Positions 40,058-49,587 of a stretch of DNA of 64,000 nucleotides are shown here, one piece after another (positions within the stretch are counted from its first letter, which is position 1; each line of letters opens with the position of its first letter). The translations under genes were made by a program, and so were the position numbers. The notes beneath the pieces are model-generated. The model did not search any database, was not told where the DNA came from, and was given only the letters and a program-made list of their open reading frames with translations. Where the stretch lies: contig JBBQLP010000010.1 of assembly GCA_038327995.1 (NCBI GenBank), positions 1 to 64,000 of the forward strand. The letters run 5' to 3'. The DNA comes from CAIOYC01 sp038327995. GTDB taxonomy: Bacteria > Pseudomonadota > Alphaproteobacteria > Caulobacterales > Caulobacteraceae.

Positions 40058-43000
40058 TCAAACGTAGCTTTGCAGCGGCCGCACTTCCAGTTCCCCCTTT
40101 GCCAGGGCTTCGATGGCCTGCGCAGCCGCCAGCGCCCCTGCGGCGGTGGTGTAGTATGGGATTTTCATCATCAGGGCGGTGCGGCGAAGGGAGAAGCTGT
40201 CCTCCACCGACTGCTTGCCTTCGGTGGTGTTGAAGACGAGCTGCACATCGCCGTTCTTCATGGCGTCCACGATATTGGGCCGCCCCTCCAGCACTTTTTT
40301 GACCCGCTCGACCTTCAGGCCGTTGGCCTCGAGATGATCGGCGGTGCCGGAGGTGGAGATGATGTGGAAGCCCTGCTGGATCAGAAGCCGTGTTGGCTCC
40401 ACGATCCACGGTTTGTCGGCTTCCTTCACTGATACGAAGGCGGCGCCTTTTGAGGGCAGCACCACCCCGCCGCCGAGCTGGCTTTTGGCGAAGGCGCGGG
40501 CGAAGGCGGCGGCGAACGGCTCGCCCTCCCGCATCCAGTCGAGCCCCATCACCTCGCCGGTAGAGCGCATCTCGGGGCCGAGCAGAGTATCCACACCGGG
40601 GAAGCGGGCGAAGGGGAACACCGCCTCCTTCACCGCCACATGGTTGGTGGGAATGTTCTTGAGGTCGAAGTCGGCGAGGCGGGCGCCGGCCATCACCTTG
40701 GCGGCGATGGCGGCGACGGGGCGCTGGATGGCCTTGGCCACGAAGGGCACGGTGCGACTGGCGCGGGGGTTGACCTCTAGCACATAGATGCGCGGCGTCT
40801 CGGAGTGCGGCTCCTCGATGGCGAATTGCACGTTCATCAGCCCCTTCACCTTTAGGGCGCGCGCCATGAGCTCGGTCTGGCGGTGCAGCTCAGTGATGGT
40901 GGCGGGGGTGAGCGAGAAGGGCGGCAGGGAACAGGCGCTGTCGCCCGAATGCACCCCGGCCTCCTCGATATGCTCCATCACCCCGGCCACAAACACCGTC
41001 TCGCCGTCGCAGATGGCGTCCACGTCGACCTCGGTGGCGCGCGAGAGATAGTGGTCGAGCAAGATGGGGTGATCGGCGGAAATATCGCCGGCGTGGGCGA
41101 TGTAACGCTCCAGATGCGCGTGATCGCGAATGATCTCCATGCCCCGTCCCCCCAACACATAGGAGGGGCGCATGACGAAGGGAAAGCCCAGCGTATCGGC
41201 GTGCCGGACCGCTTCGGGCCAAGTGCGGGCGGTCGCGTTGTCCGGCTGCATCAGGCCGATCTCGTTGAGCATCCCCTGGAACCGTTCGCGGTCTTCGGCG
41301 AGGTCGATGGCGTCCGGCGAGGTGCCGAGGATGGGTACGCCCGCCTGTTCGAGCGGATGGGCGAGCTTCAGCGGTGTCTGTCCGCCGAACTGGACGATAA
41401 CGCCGAGAAGCGTCCCGTTGGATTTCTCGACCTCGATCAATTCGAGCACGTCCTCGGCGGTCAGAGGCTCGAAATAGAGGCGGTCGGAGGTGTCGTAGTC
41501 GGTCGAAACAGTCTCGGGGTTGCAGTTGACCATGATGCTCTCGATTCCGAGGTCGGCGAGCGCAAAGGCGGCGTGGCAGCAGCAGTAATCGAACTCGATC
41601 CCCTGGCCGATCCGGTTCGGCCCACCGCCGAGGATGATCGCCTTCTTCCGGTCGGTGGGCGCGCTTTCGCACTCGGGGATCTGACCCAAAGCGCCGGTCT
41701 CGTAAGTGGAATACATATAAGGGGTGAGGGCCGCGAACTCGGCGGCGCAGCTATCCACCCGTTTGAACACGGGGCGCACGTTCAGGGCGTGCCGCGCCGC
41801 GCGAACGTCGGCCTCGCTGGCGTGGATCAAATGGGCGAGGCGGGCGTCGGAAAAGCCCATGCCCTTGAGGCGACGAAGCTCTGGCGCTTCGGTGGGAAGC
41901 CCGCCCGCGCGCACGCGCCCCTCGGCTTGCACGATCTCGGCGATCTGGCGCAGGAACCAGGGCTCGTAGCTGCACGCGGCGTTGATCTCCTCGACCGTCA
42001 GACCGTGGCGGAAGGCCTGGGCGATCACCAGGAGGCGGTCGGGCGCGGGCACGCCGAGGCGGCGGGTCACCGCCGCCTTGCCGGTGTCGAAATCGTCGGC
42101 GCCGTCGATCACCACCTCGTCGAAGCCGGAGAGCCCGGTTTCCAGCCCGCGCAGGGCCTTCTGCACGCTTTCCTTGAAGGTGCGGCCCATGGCCATCACC
42201 TCGCCCACCGACTTCATGCTGGTGGTCAGGGTGGCTTCCGCGCCGGGGTACTTCTCGAAGGCGAAGCGGGGGATTTTGGTGACCACATAGTCGATGGTGG
42301 GCTCAAACGCGGCGGGCGTGGCGCCGGTGATGTCATTGGTCAACTCGTCCAGGGTGTAGCCCACCGCTAGCCGCGCCGCGACCTTGGCTATGGGAAAGCC
42401 TGTGGCCTTGGACGCCAGCGCCGAGGAGCGCGACACCCTGGGGTTCATCTCGATCACCACCATCCGCCCGTCCTTGGGATTGACGGCGAACTGGACGTTG
42501 GAGCCGCCGGTCTCCACCCCGATCTCGCGCAGCACCGCGATGGAGGCCGAGCGCATCCACTGGTATTCCTTGTCGGTCAGCGTCAGGGCGGGCGCCACGG
42601 TGATGCTGTCGCCCGTGTGCACGCCCATGGGGTCGATGTTCTCGATGGAGCAGACGATGATGCAGTTGTCCGCCTTGTCGCGGACCACCTCCATTTCGAA
42701 CTCTTTCCAGCCCAGGACGCTTTCCTCGATCAGCACCTCGGTGGTGGGCGACAGGTCCAGCCCCCGCTCCACGATCTCGCGCACCTCCTCCATGTTGTAG
42801 GCGATGCCGCCGCCCGTTCCGGCCAGGGTGAAGGAAGGGCGGATCACAGCCGGCAAGCCCACAAATTCAATCGCCTCCGCAGCCTCGTCGATGTGGTGCA
42901 CGGCCCGTGACTTGGGACTTTCCAGCCCCAGATGATCCATGGCGTCGCGGAATTTCTGCCGGTCCTCAGCCTTGTCGATCACCTCGGCCTTGGCGCCGAT

Positions 43001-43360
43001 CATCTCCACGTCGTAGCGGGTGAGCGCGCCCGAGGCGTTGAGCGCCAGGGCGGTGTTCAGCGCCGTCTGGCCGCCCATGGTGGGGAGCAGAGCGAAGCCG
43101 CCGGGTATCGCATGGCGTTCCTTGGCGATGATCTTCTCGACGATCTCGGGGGTGATCGGCTCGATGTAGGTGGCGTCCGCGACCTCGGGATCGGTCATGA
43201 TGGTGGCGGGGTTGGAGTTCACCAGAACGATCCGGTACCCCTCGGCCCGGAGCGCCTTGCACGCCTGAACCCCCGAATAATCGAACTCGCACGCCTGCCC
43301 AATGACGATCGGCCCCGCACCGATGATCAGGATGGTGGAGATGTCTGTGCGTTTGGGCAT
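40058..43360 (-). CDS. carB: Carbamoyl-phosphate synthase large subunit
   Basis: A 1100-residue enzyme making carbamoyl phosphate for arginine and pyrimidine synthesis. It has two homologous ATP-grasp halves. The first half contains ILIIGAGPIVIGQACEFDYSG and EVLIEESVLGWKEFEMEVV. The second contains GGGPNRIGQGIEFDYCC and ATEVDVDAICDG. A C-terminal MGS allosteric domain (IISTSGTADHLEANGL) follows. Length is standard (about 1075-1100). The antisense strand has very long open frames caused only by codon bias. Confidence 0.98.
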   Translation of the reverse strand: MPKRTDISTILIIGAGPIVIGQACEFDYSGVQACKALRAEGYRIVLVNSNPATIMTDPEVADATYIEPITPEIVEKIIAKERHAIPGGFALLPTMGGQTALNTALALNASGALTRYDVEMIGAKAEVIDKAEDRQKFRDAMDHLGLESPKSRAVHHIDEAAEAIEFVGLPAVIRPSFTLAGTGGGIAYNMEEVREIVERGLDLSPTTEVLIEESVLGWKEFEMEVVRDKADNCIIVCSIENIDPMGVHTGDSITVAPALTLTDKEYQWMRSASIAVLREIGVETGGSNVQFAVNPKDGRMVVIEMNPRVSRSSALASKATGFPIAKVAARLAVGYTLDELTNDITGATPAAFEPTIDYVVTKIPRFAFEKYPGAEATLTTSMKSVGEVMAMGRTFKESVQKALRGLETGLSGFDEVVIDGADDFDTGKAAVTRRLGVPAPDRLLVIAQAFRHGLTVEEINAACSYEPWFLRQIAEIVQAEGRVRAGGLPTEAPELRRLKGMGFSDARLAHLIHASEADVRAARHALNVRPVFKRVDSCAAEFAALTPYMYSTYETGALGQIPECESAPTDRKKAIILGGGPNRIGQGIEFDYCCCHAAFALADLGIESIMVNCNPETVSTDYDTSDRLYFEPLTAEDVLELIEVEKSNGTLLGVIVQFGGQTPLKLAHPLEQAGVPILGTSPDAIDLAEDRERFQGMLNEIGLMQPDNATARTWPEAVRHADTLGFPFVMRPSYVLGGRGMEIIRDHAHLERYIAHAGDISADHPILLDHYLSRATEVDVDAICDGETVFVAGVMEHIEEAGVHSGDSACSLPPFSLTPATITELHRQTELMARALKVKGLMNVQFAIEEPHSETPRIYVLEVNPRASRTVPFVAKAIQRPVAAIAAKVMAGARLADFDLKNIPTNHVAVKEAVFPFARFPGVDTLLGPEMRSTGEVMGLDWMREGEPFAAAFARAFAKSQLGGGVVLPSKGAAFVSVKEADKPWIVEPTRLLIQQGFHIISTSGTADHLEANGLKVERVKKVLEGRPNIVDAMKNGDVQLVFNTTEGKQSVEDSFSLRRTALMMKIPYYTTAAGALAAAQAIEALAKGELEVRPLQSYV

Positions 43361-43579
43361 GGCTCGTCTCGTGCGCCAGAATGAGGCGTAGGGGATCGGA
43401 CGCGCTGAGCGCGCCCTAGCCTGCGTAGCTGCGGGTTAAGCGGGCGGTTTAGAGGCGCTTGCCACGGGGGGCAACCCCGCTCGGGCCACGCGCGGGGATG
43501 AACGATGGGTGAGCGGCTCCATCCGTCCGGGTTCAGACGGCGCGCCCTATCCTTGTGCTCGAAAGTGAGGGAGAGCGCC

Positions 43580-43786
43580 ATGCGGTGCACATCCGACGAT
43601 ATTCGCAAGGAACACGAAGAGACGATGGCCTCGCTGACCCCGGCCCAGCGCCGGGCGCTCGACAGGCTGGCGCGGGCGCGCCGCCTCGCCGCTTTCAACC
43701 ACCGTAAGCCCGCCGAGAACCTGACGGCGCTGTTCGAGGTGGAGGCAGGGGAGCGCGGTGCGCGGGTACTGGATGTGGCGGCTTAG
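43580..43786 (+). CDS. Small basic hypothetical protein (68 aa)
   Basis: The ATG follows GAGGGAGAG with good spacing. The protein begins MRCTSDDIRKEHEETMASLTPAQRRAL, is rich in Arg, Ala and Glu and is predicted helical. It is divergent from carB. It has strongly GC-rich third positions, which supports coding. No family is recognised. Confidence 0.6.
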   Translation: MRCTSDDIRKEHEETMASLTPAQRRALDRLARARRLAAFNHRKPAENLTALFEVEAGERGARVLDVAA

Positions 43787-43841
43787 AGATTCAAGTTCCT
43801 ATCCTGCCCAGGCGTCACCCCTCCCCGAAAGAGAGAGGACA

Positions 43842-44801
43842 TCACTCTCCCAGCTTCTCCTTCAGGAACGCCACCGCCCTAGGCCAACCGTCTGCGCGTG
43901 CCGCAGCATTGCCGTCCGCGCTCCCGCCAAGAGAGCCAAGATTGGCGTAGTTAGGATTGGACTTCTCCACCGGCGGGCCGAACACACCGTGCCCGGCGTC
44001 GGCGTAGCGCAGCACCACGGGGGCCGGGCGCCCTTTGGCCTTCAGCCGCGCGACCACCTGGTCGGTCATCGCGCAAGAGGGCCACAGGCTGTCGGCCTCG
44101 CCGCACACCAGCATGATCGCGCCGGTGATCTTCTCCACCGGGGTTATCGCCTCGGGATGGGCCTCAACCGCCTTGAAGCCATCGTTGTAGATGTCGAACA
44201 CGCTGTGAGTGTTGGGGCCGAAGGCGTAGGGCAGGTAGGCGATAGGCTGGCCGTTCAGGGTCCATGACGCCGCCATGGTCGGGGCGTAGTTGATCCCCGG
44301 CCAGGAGACGCTGGAGGGCATGGTGGAGATCACCGCCCTGATGCCCGGCTCGCGCGCCGCCACGATCAGCACCGCCTCGCCGCCTTTGGAGCCGCCCACG
44401 ATGCCGATGCGGCTCGGGTCTACCCCAGGCTGGGCTCGCAGGTACGCGAGGCCCTTGGTAAAGGTCTCCAGCGGCACGTTCACCAGCATGGCGGGCTCGC
44501 CCGGCGCTCCGAAATAGGAGAGCTGCAGGACGTTGAAACCGGCCTTTTGAAGCTCCAGGGCCTCGCGCATGGCGCCCTTGCCGAGCCCACCTTCCGAGCC
44601 GCCTAGCAGCAGCACGCCTGCCTGCCTGCCCGAACCCGGCGCCGCGAACCAGTTCCCGAACACCCCGTCCTTGTCGATGCGAACGCCCTGAGGCGCTGGA
44701 TCGCTGATGACGATGGGTGGCGCCGTCGGGATTTGCGCTGCGATGGGAGTGGAAACCAGCGCCGCCAGCGCCGCCGCTGTACCGAGTATGATCGTCCGCA
44801 T
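43842..44801 (-). CDS. Exported alpha/beta hydrolase of the BAAT/thioester hydrolase C-terminal type
   Basis: A 319-residue protein with a signal peptide (MRTIILGTAAALAALVSTPIAAQ). The hydrolase core has the turn LLLGGSEGG, the nucleophile elbow IGIVGGSKGGEAVL, the acid region in MLVCGEADSLWPS and the His in YADAGHGVFGPP. These resemble the C-terminal domain of acyl-CoA thioesterase/bile acid acyltransferase proteins and dienelactone hydrolases. GGAGG precedes the ATG. The substrate is unknown; export suggests a periplasmic esterase. Confidence 0.85.
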   Translation of the reverse strand: MRTIILGTAAALAALVSTPIAAQIPTAPPIVISDPAPQGVRIDKDGVFGNWFAAPGSGRQAGVLLLGGSEGGLGKGAMREALELQKAGFNVLQLSYFGAPGEPAMLVNVPLETFTKGLAYLRAQPGVDPSRIGIVGGSKGGEAVLIVAAREPGIRAVISTMPSSVSWPGINYAPTMAASWTLNGQPIAYLPYAFGPNTHSVFDIYNDGFKAVEAHPEAITPVEKITGAIMLVCGEADSLWPSCAMTDQVVARLKAKGRPAPVVLRYADAGHGVFGPPVEKSNPNYANLGSLGGSADGNAAARADGWPRAVAFLKEKLGE

Positions 44802-44930
44802 AAGACCTCCTGTGGAACTGTGGGGCCGCCCCTTGGGGGCGTCGCAAGCGGGAAATGTGTGGTTCTTCTATCGTAAAAAAGAACTTTGCATATTAAAGTA
44901 TAAGAGTAAAGGGGGTTTTCGCTCCTACCC

Positions 44931-46232
44931 TCAATCGATCAACCGCGCGCCCCGTTCCGAGGTCAGATAGCGCCACACCCACTGCGCCGCCACGGAGACG
45001 CGGCGGTCGAAGCCGATCAGCAGATAAACGTGCACCAGTCCCCACAACACCCACGCCGGGCCGCCCCTGAGCTTCAAGGGGCCGATCACGAACACCGCAG
45101 AGGAGCGCCCGATCACAGCCGTGTCGCCCCGGCTGCGGTAGCGGAAACGCCCTAGCTTCATCGATCCGGCCTTGAGTTTGGCGGTCGACTTGCGCGCGAG
45201 TTGCCGCGCCAGATGCTGGCCTTGCTGTTTCGCCACCTGCGCCAGCGCCGGTAGCGGCCTGCCGCCCTGCTCCAGAAGAGCTAGGTCGCCAAGCACATAG
45301 ATGCGGTCCAGGCCCGGAACCGATAGGTCCCGGTTTACTGCGATCCGCCCCAACCGGTCCGGCTCCACCCCCAGCCACGCCGCGCCCGCCGCCGCGCGGA
45401 TGCCCGCGCCCCAGACGATGGCGGAGGTTTCGATCCGTTCACCCGCCGCCATAATTGCATGCGCCTCGATACTGTCCACGCGGGTGTTCAGCCGCACCTC
45501 CACCCCGATCTCCTGAAGGGCCTTCAGCGTGTAGCGTTGCAGGGTCTCGGGGAAGGCGGCGAGGACGCGCGGCCCCGCCTCGATCAGGATCACCCGCGCC
45601 CAGCGGGGATCGATGCGGCGGAAGTCCTTGGCCAGCGTGTAGCGGGCCAGTTCTGCGATGGTGCCCGCCATCTCCACCCCCGTCGGACCGCCGCCGATGA
45701 CGACGATGGTGAGCAGGGCCTTGCGGCGTTCCGGGTCGGCGGTGGTCTCCGCCTCCTCGAAGGCGCGAAGCAGGCGGGCACGGATGGTGCGGGCGTTCTC
45801 GATCGTCTTCAGGCCCGGGGCGTATTCGGCCCAGGCCTCCATGCCGAAATAGTGATACATCGAGCCGGTAGCGAGGATCAGTGCGTCGTAGGGCAGATGC
45901 CCTCCGTCCTTCAGCCGCACCCGCCGCGCGGCGGTGTCCACCCCCTCTACTTCGCCCAGCACGGTGTCGATATTGGGACAGGCCGCCAGCACCCGGCGGA
46001 TCGGCGCGGCGATATCTGCGGGCGAGAGCGCGGCGGTCGCCACCTGATAGAGCAGCGGTACAAACAGGTGATAGTTGCGCTGGTCCACCACCGTCACCCG
46101 GTGGCTGGAGCGTCCGAGCCCCTTGGCCAGCGCCAGCCCCCCAAACCCCGCTCCAACAATCACAATGTGAGCCGCCTCGCCCACCGGCGCCGGGGTGCGG
46201 TCTTCATCGGGAGAGGGGTGGGTCTCCAGCAT
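44931..46232 (-). CDS. ndh: Type II NADH dehydrogenase
   Basis: A 433-residue non-proton-pumping flavoenzyme that oxidises NADH and reduces quinone at the membrane face. It has an FAD Rossmann motif GAGFGGLALAKGL near residue 28, and an NAD Rossmann motif VVIGGGPTGVEMAG. A second FAD segment is YVLGDLALLEQGGRPLPALAQVAKQQGQ, and the C-terminal membrane-binding amphipathic region holds LIGFDRRVSVAAQWVWRYL. Length and motifs fit Ndh. It lies between carA and carB on the same strand. Confidence 0.93.
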   Translation of the reverse strand: MLETHPSPDEDRTPAPVGEAAHIVIVGAGFGGLALAKGLGRSSHRVTVVDQRNYHLFVPLLYQVATAALSPADIAAPIRRVLAACPNIDTVLGEVEGVDTAARRVRLKDGGHLPYDALILATGSMYHYFGMEAWAEYAPGLKTIENARTIRARLLRAFEEAETTADPERRKALLTIVVIGGGPTGVEMAGTIAELARYTLAKDFRRIDPRWARVILIEAGPRVLAAFPETLQRYTLKALQEIGVEVRLNTRVDSIEAHAIMAAGERIETSAIVWGAGIRAAAGAAWLGVEPDRLGRIAVNRDLSVPGLDRIYVLGDLALLEQGGRPLPALAQVAKQQGQHLARQLARKSTAKLKAGSMKLGRFRYRSRGDTAVIGRSSAVFVIGPLKLRGGPAWVLWGLVHVYLLIGFDRRVSVAAQWVWRYLTSERGARLID

Positions 46233-46276
46233 CGCAGGAAGCTTAGCAGATCAGAAGGGCGCGGACGAGGCGCCGT

Positions 46277-47440
46277 TCAGCGCGCATCCATCAATGCTGC
46301 GAACCGGTCGAAGAGGTAGAGACTATCCGTCGGTCCCGGAGAGGCTTCAGGATGGTGTTGGACGCTGAACACCGAGCGGCCTTCGAGAGCGATGCCCGCG
46401 TTGGTGCCGTCGAACAGGCTGACGTGCGTCTCGCGCACGGCTTTCGGTAAAGTGTCCCTGTCCACCGTGAAGCCGTGATTCATCGAAACAATCTCAACCT
46501 TGCCCGTATCGAGGTCCTTCACCGGATGGTTGGCCCCGTGGTGGCCCTGATCCATCTTCGTAGTCCTTGCGCCGAGCGCCAGCGCCAGCATCTGGTGACC
46601 GAGACAGATGCCGAAGGTGGGAACACCGCTGTCGATGATCTTCCTGATCTCGGGCACCGCGTATTCTCCCGTCGCCGCCGGATCGCCGGGGCCGTTGGAG
46701 AGCAAGACCCCATCGGGTTTCCTGGCTAGCACCTCCTCCGCCGAGGTAGAGGCGGGCAGCACCGTAGCGCGCGCGCCGATGGAGGTCAGGGCTCTGAGGA
46801 TGTTGCGCTTGATGCCGTAGTCCAGCACCACGACCTCGTATTTTGGTGCGGGACGGGGCTTGGCGTAGCCCTCCGGCCAACGCCACAGTCCCTCGTCGAA
46901 GGTGAAGCTCTGAAGCGTGGTGGCGTCCTTCGCCAGATCGAGCCCCACCAGACCGCTCCACGCCCGTGCTTGCGCCACCAGCGCATCGAGGTCGAATGCG
47001 CCGTCAGGATCGTGGGCTATCACCCCATGCGGCATCCCCTTTTCGCGGACGGCGCGGGTGAGGGCGCGTGTGTCGACTCCCGACATCGCCACCACCCCGC
47101 GCGCCTTCATCCAGGCGTCCAACGCACCTGTGGAGCGCCAGTTGGCCGGATCGGTCGGCAGGTCGCGGAAGATCGCGCCTCGCGCCGTGGTGCGCGCGCC
47201 TTCTCCAAACTGCTCGGTGTCCTCCAGATTCACGCCCACGTTGCCGATGTGTGGAAACGTGAAGGTGATGATCTGGGCCATGTACGACGGATCGGTCAGG
47301 ATTTCCTGATACCCGGTCATGGCGGTGTTGAAACACACCTCGCCCACCGCCTTCCCCACAGAGCCGACGCCGATCCCCTGGAGGATCGTTCCATCCGCCA
47401 GGGCCAGCACGCCCGTCGCTCCGCTCAGCATCTTGGTCAT
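46277..47440 (-). CDS. carA: Carbamoyl-phosphate synthase small subunit
   Basis: A 387-residue glutaminase subunit. The N-terminal CarA domain (DGTILQGIGVGSVGKAVGEVCFNTAMTGYQEI) is followed by a class I amidotransferase domain. That domain carries the nucleophile Cys in TFGICLGHQ and the His/Glu in QHHPEASPGP. GGAGTC precedes the ATG. It lies 2.9 kb upstream of carB with two or three genes between, so CarAB is not encoded as an adjacent pair. Confidence 0.97.
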   Translation of the reverse strand: MTKMLSGATGVLALADGTILQGIGVGSVGKAVGEVCFNTAMTGYQEILTDPSYMAQIITFTFPHIGNVGVNLEDTEQFGEGARTTARGAIFRDLPTDPANWRSTGALDAWMKARGVVAMSGVDTRALTRAVREKGMPHGVIAHDPDGAFDLDALVAQARAWSGLVGLDLAKDATTLQSFTFDEGLWRWPEGYAKPRPAPKYEVVVLDYGIKRNILRALTSIGARATVLPASTSAEEVLARKPDGVLLSNGPGDPAATGEYAVPEIRKIIDSGVPTFGICLGHQMLALALGARTTKMDQGHHGANHPVKDLDTGKVEIVSMNHGFTVDRDTLPKAVRETHVSLFDGTNAGIALEGRSVFSVQHHPEASPGPTDSLYLFDRFAALMDAR

Positions 47441-47578
47441 GGCAGAAGACTCCTTTTAGGCGCGATCGAGGCAAGCGGCAAACGGGCGCGGGTGTAGGGA
47501 CGCGCGGCCTTGGGGTCAATCTAGGCGCTTGGGAACAGTGGAGGTAGGCACCAGCTCCAATCTGCAAACGCCCAGGTG

Positions 47579-47968
47579 TCATCTCGAATGCAGGTAAGGC
47601 CATAGGGTGAGCATACCGATACAGGCAGCGCTGATGGCGGTGAAGAGAACAGCGCCAGCGGCGACGTCCTTGGCGTGTTTTACGATGATGCTAGGGCTCG
47701 GCGAAACCAGATCACAGATGCGCTCCACGGCGGTGTTGAAGGCTTCCGCCGCCCAGACCATGAAAATGGCCGCGACCACCCATCGCCAGTCGGCGGCGGA
47801 GATATTCAAGAAGACCGAGACGGCGATGACCGCTAATGTCGCCGCAGCATGGATCCAGGCGTTGTGCTGGCTTCTCAGCAGAAAGCCGATCCCCGACAAG
47901 GCGTAACCAAAGCTTCGGACACGCGCGCTGATCGAAAAGCTGTCGGTACTGGGGCGCAGGTCGCTCAA
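47579..47968 (-). CDS. dgkA: Diacylglycerol kinase family protein
   Basis: A 129-residue inner-membrane kinase of the DgkA type. It contains the catalytic motif EAFNTAVERICDLVSP and the following KHAKDVAAGAVLF, with three hydrophobic helices. The TTG at 47968 is chosen because AGGAG lies 8 nt upstream and the family length is about 120-130; a GTG at 48025 would add 19 residues. It phosphorylates diacylglycerol or undecaprenol, and this choice cannot be made here. It lies just after the acyl-CoA synthetase gene. Confidence 0.88.
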   Translation of the reverse strand: MSDLRPSTDSFSISARVRSFGYALSGIGFLLRSQHNAWIHAAATLAVIAVSVFLNISAADWRWVVAAIFMVWAAEAFNTAVERICDLVSPSPSIIVKHAKDVAAGAVLFTAISAACIGMLTLWPYLHSR

Positions 47969-48031
47969 TGCAAAGTCTCCTGTGGCGCGTTTCGTTTCTT
48001 CGAAAGTCGGGCTGTCCGGGCGCACTATCCC

Positions 48032-49582
48032 CTAGACAATCCGGCTCTCCTTGCCCCAGTAGGCGTCGCGGATCAGGCGTTTGTAGAGCTTGCCGGTGGG
48101 GTGGCGGGGAAGCTCGGCCATGAAGTCGATGCGGCGCGGCGCCTTGATGTGGCTGAGGTTGGCGCGGGCGTAGGCCATGAGCTCGGCGGCGAGGTCGGGG
48201 GTGGGTTCAACCCCAGGCATCGGCTGAATTACCGCGATCACCTCCTCGCCCATCTCCTCGTGCGGGCCGCCGACCACTGCGACATCGGCCACCTTGGGAT
48301 GGCCGACCAACAGGTTCTCGATCTCTTGCGGATAGATGTTCACCCCGCCCGAGATGATCATGAAGCTTTTGCGGTCGGTGAGATAGAGATAGCCCTCCTC
48401 ATCAACCCAGCCCACGTCGCCAAGGGTGGACCAGCCGTGTTTGTTGCGGCTTTCGGCGGTCTTCTGCGGGTCGCCGTGATACTCGAACTGCCCCCCGCCG
48501 GCGAAGAAGACCATGCCCTCTGTGCGCGGCGGCAGGGGCTCGCCCTCGTCGTCGCAGATCATCACCTGCGCGGTCAGCCCCTTGCCCACCGATCCTTTGT
48601 GCGTCAGCCACTCTGGCGAGGCGATGGCGGTGAAGCCGTTGCCTTCGGTGCCCGCGTAGTATTCGTGGATAATCGGCCCCCACCATTCGATCATCTTCTC
48701 CTTCACTGGCACCGGGCACGGCGCGGCAGCGTGGAAGACCCCGGTGAGCGAGGATAGGTCGTAGCGGCTGCGCACCTCCTCGGGCAGCTTCAGCATCCGC
48801 ACGAAATGGGTCGGCACCCACTGGGCGGTAGTGATTTTGTATGTCTCGATCAGGCGAAGCGCGTCTTCGACGTCGAACTTCTTCATCACCACCACCGTCC
48901 CGCCGGTGGCGTGCATGGCCATGGTCCAGCCCAGCGGCGCGGCGTGATAGAGAGGGGCTGGAGAGAGGTAGATCGAGTCCTCCGTCCATCCGTAGAGCGC
49001 GGCCCCGATCCCGGCCAGGGGGCTGGGGGCGTCGATGCCGCCGTCTACCGCGATCAGGCTGGAGGTCCCGCGCTTGACCCCTTTGGGCCGCCCGGTGGTG
49101 CCGGAGGAGTAGAGCATGGCCGAACCGATGCTCTCATCCGCGATGCGGGTGGTGGGCATGGCGGCACGGGCGTCTTCATAGCTCTGGAACGGCGCGTGCG
49201 TTTCTCCGACCATATAAAGCTTCACGCCGTTGATAAGCGGCGCAACCGCATCGGCCACTGAGGCGAGCGAAGCCGAGGTGACGAACACCTTCGCCGCACA
49301 ATCCCTGACGATATATTCGACCTCGCTCGTGGTCAGCTTGGACGAGATGCAGGTGAACAAAAGTCCTGAGCGCTGGGCCGCCCACAGGATCTCGAAATAG
49401 CGCGGGTGGTTCTCCAGGAAGATGGCGATGGCGTCCCCCGCCTCTAGCCCCATGGCGCGGAACAGATGCGCCCCCTGATTGGACCGGTCTTCGAGTTCGG
49501 CATACGTGACCGTCTCGCCTGAGCCCGCCATGATGTAGGCGGGCTTGTCGGGGGTCGAAACTGCGTGATGGAAAGGGTGCAA
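48032..49582 (-). CDS. Acyl-CoA synthetase (AMP-forming)
   Basis: A 516-residue enzyme of the ANL family that activates a carboxylic acid as acyl-AMP and then acyl-CoA. The phosphate loop is MLYSSGTTGRPKGVKRG. The adenine motif lies around YYAGTEGNGF, the hinge/ATP motif is GDVGWVDEEGYLYLTDRKSFMIISGG, and the C-terminal lysine is in PTGKLYKRLIRD. The substrate chain length is not predictable. It lies near a GMC oxidoreductase and an enoyl-CoA hydratase, suggesting use in lipid or terpenoid catabolism. Confidence 0.93.
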   Translation of the reverse strand: MHPFHHAVSTPDKPAYIMAGSGETVTYAELEDRSNQGAHLFRAMGLEAGDAIAIFLENHPRYFEILWAAQRSGLLFTCISSKLTTSEVEYIVRDCAAKVFVTSASLASVADAVAPLINGVKLYMVGETHAPFQSYEDARAAMPTTRIADESIGSAMLYSSGTTGRPKGVKRGTSSLIAVDGGIDAPSPLAGIGAALYGWTEDSIYLSPAPLYHAAPLGWTMAMHATGGTVVVMKKFDVEDALRLIETYKITTAQWVPTHFVRMLKLPEEVRSRYDLSSLTGVFHAAAPCPVPVKEKMIEWWGPIIHEYYAGTEGNGFTAIASPEWLTHKGSVGKGLTAQVMICDDEGEPLPPRTEGMVFFAGGGQFEYHGDPQKTAESRNKHGWSTLGDVGWVDEEGYLYLTDRKSFMIISGGVNIYPQEIENLLVGHPKVADVAVVGGPHEEMGEEVIAVIQPMPGVEPTPDLAAELMAYARANLSHIKAPRRIDFMAELPRHPTGKLYKRLIRDAYWGKESRIV

Positions 49583-49587
49583 GCGGA

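Noticed and set aside
40883..42370. A 495-codon plus-strand frame inside carB
   Set aside because: It is antisense to the strongly conserved carB and results from GC-rich third positions; its product is His/Gly-rich with no family pattern.
44860..44925. AT-rich stretch with GTTCTT...AAGAAC between ndh and the hydrolase gene as a promoter or terminator
   Set aside because: Only a 6-bp stem with an 11-nt loop, and no -35/-10 pair with acceptable spacing was found.
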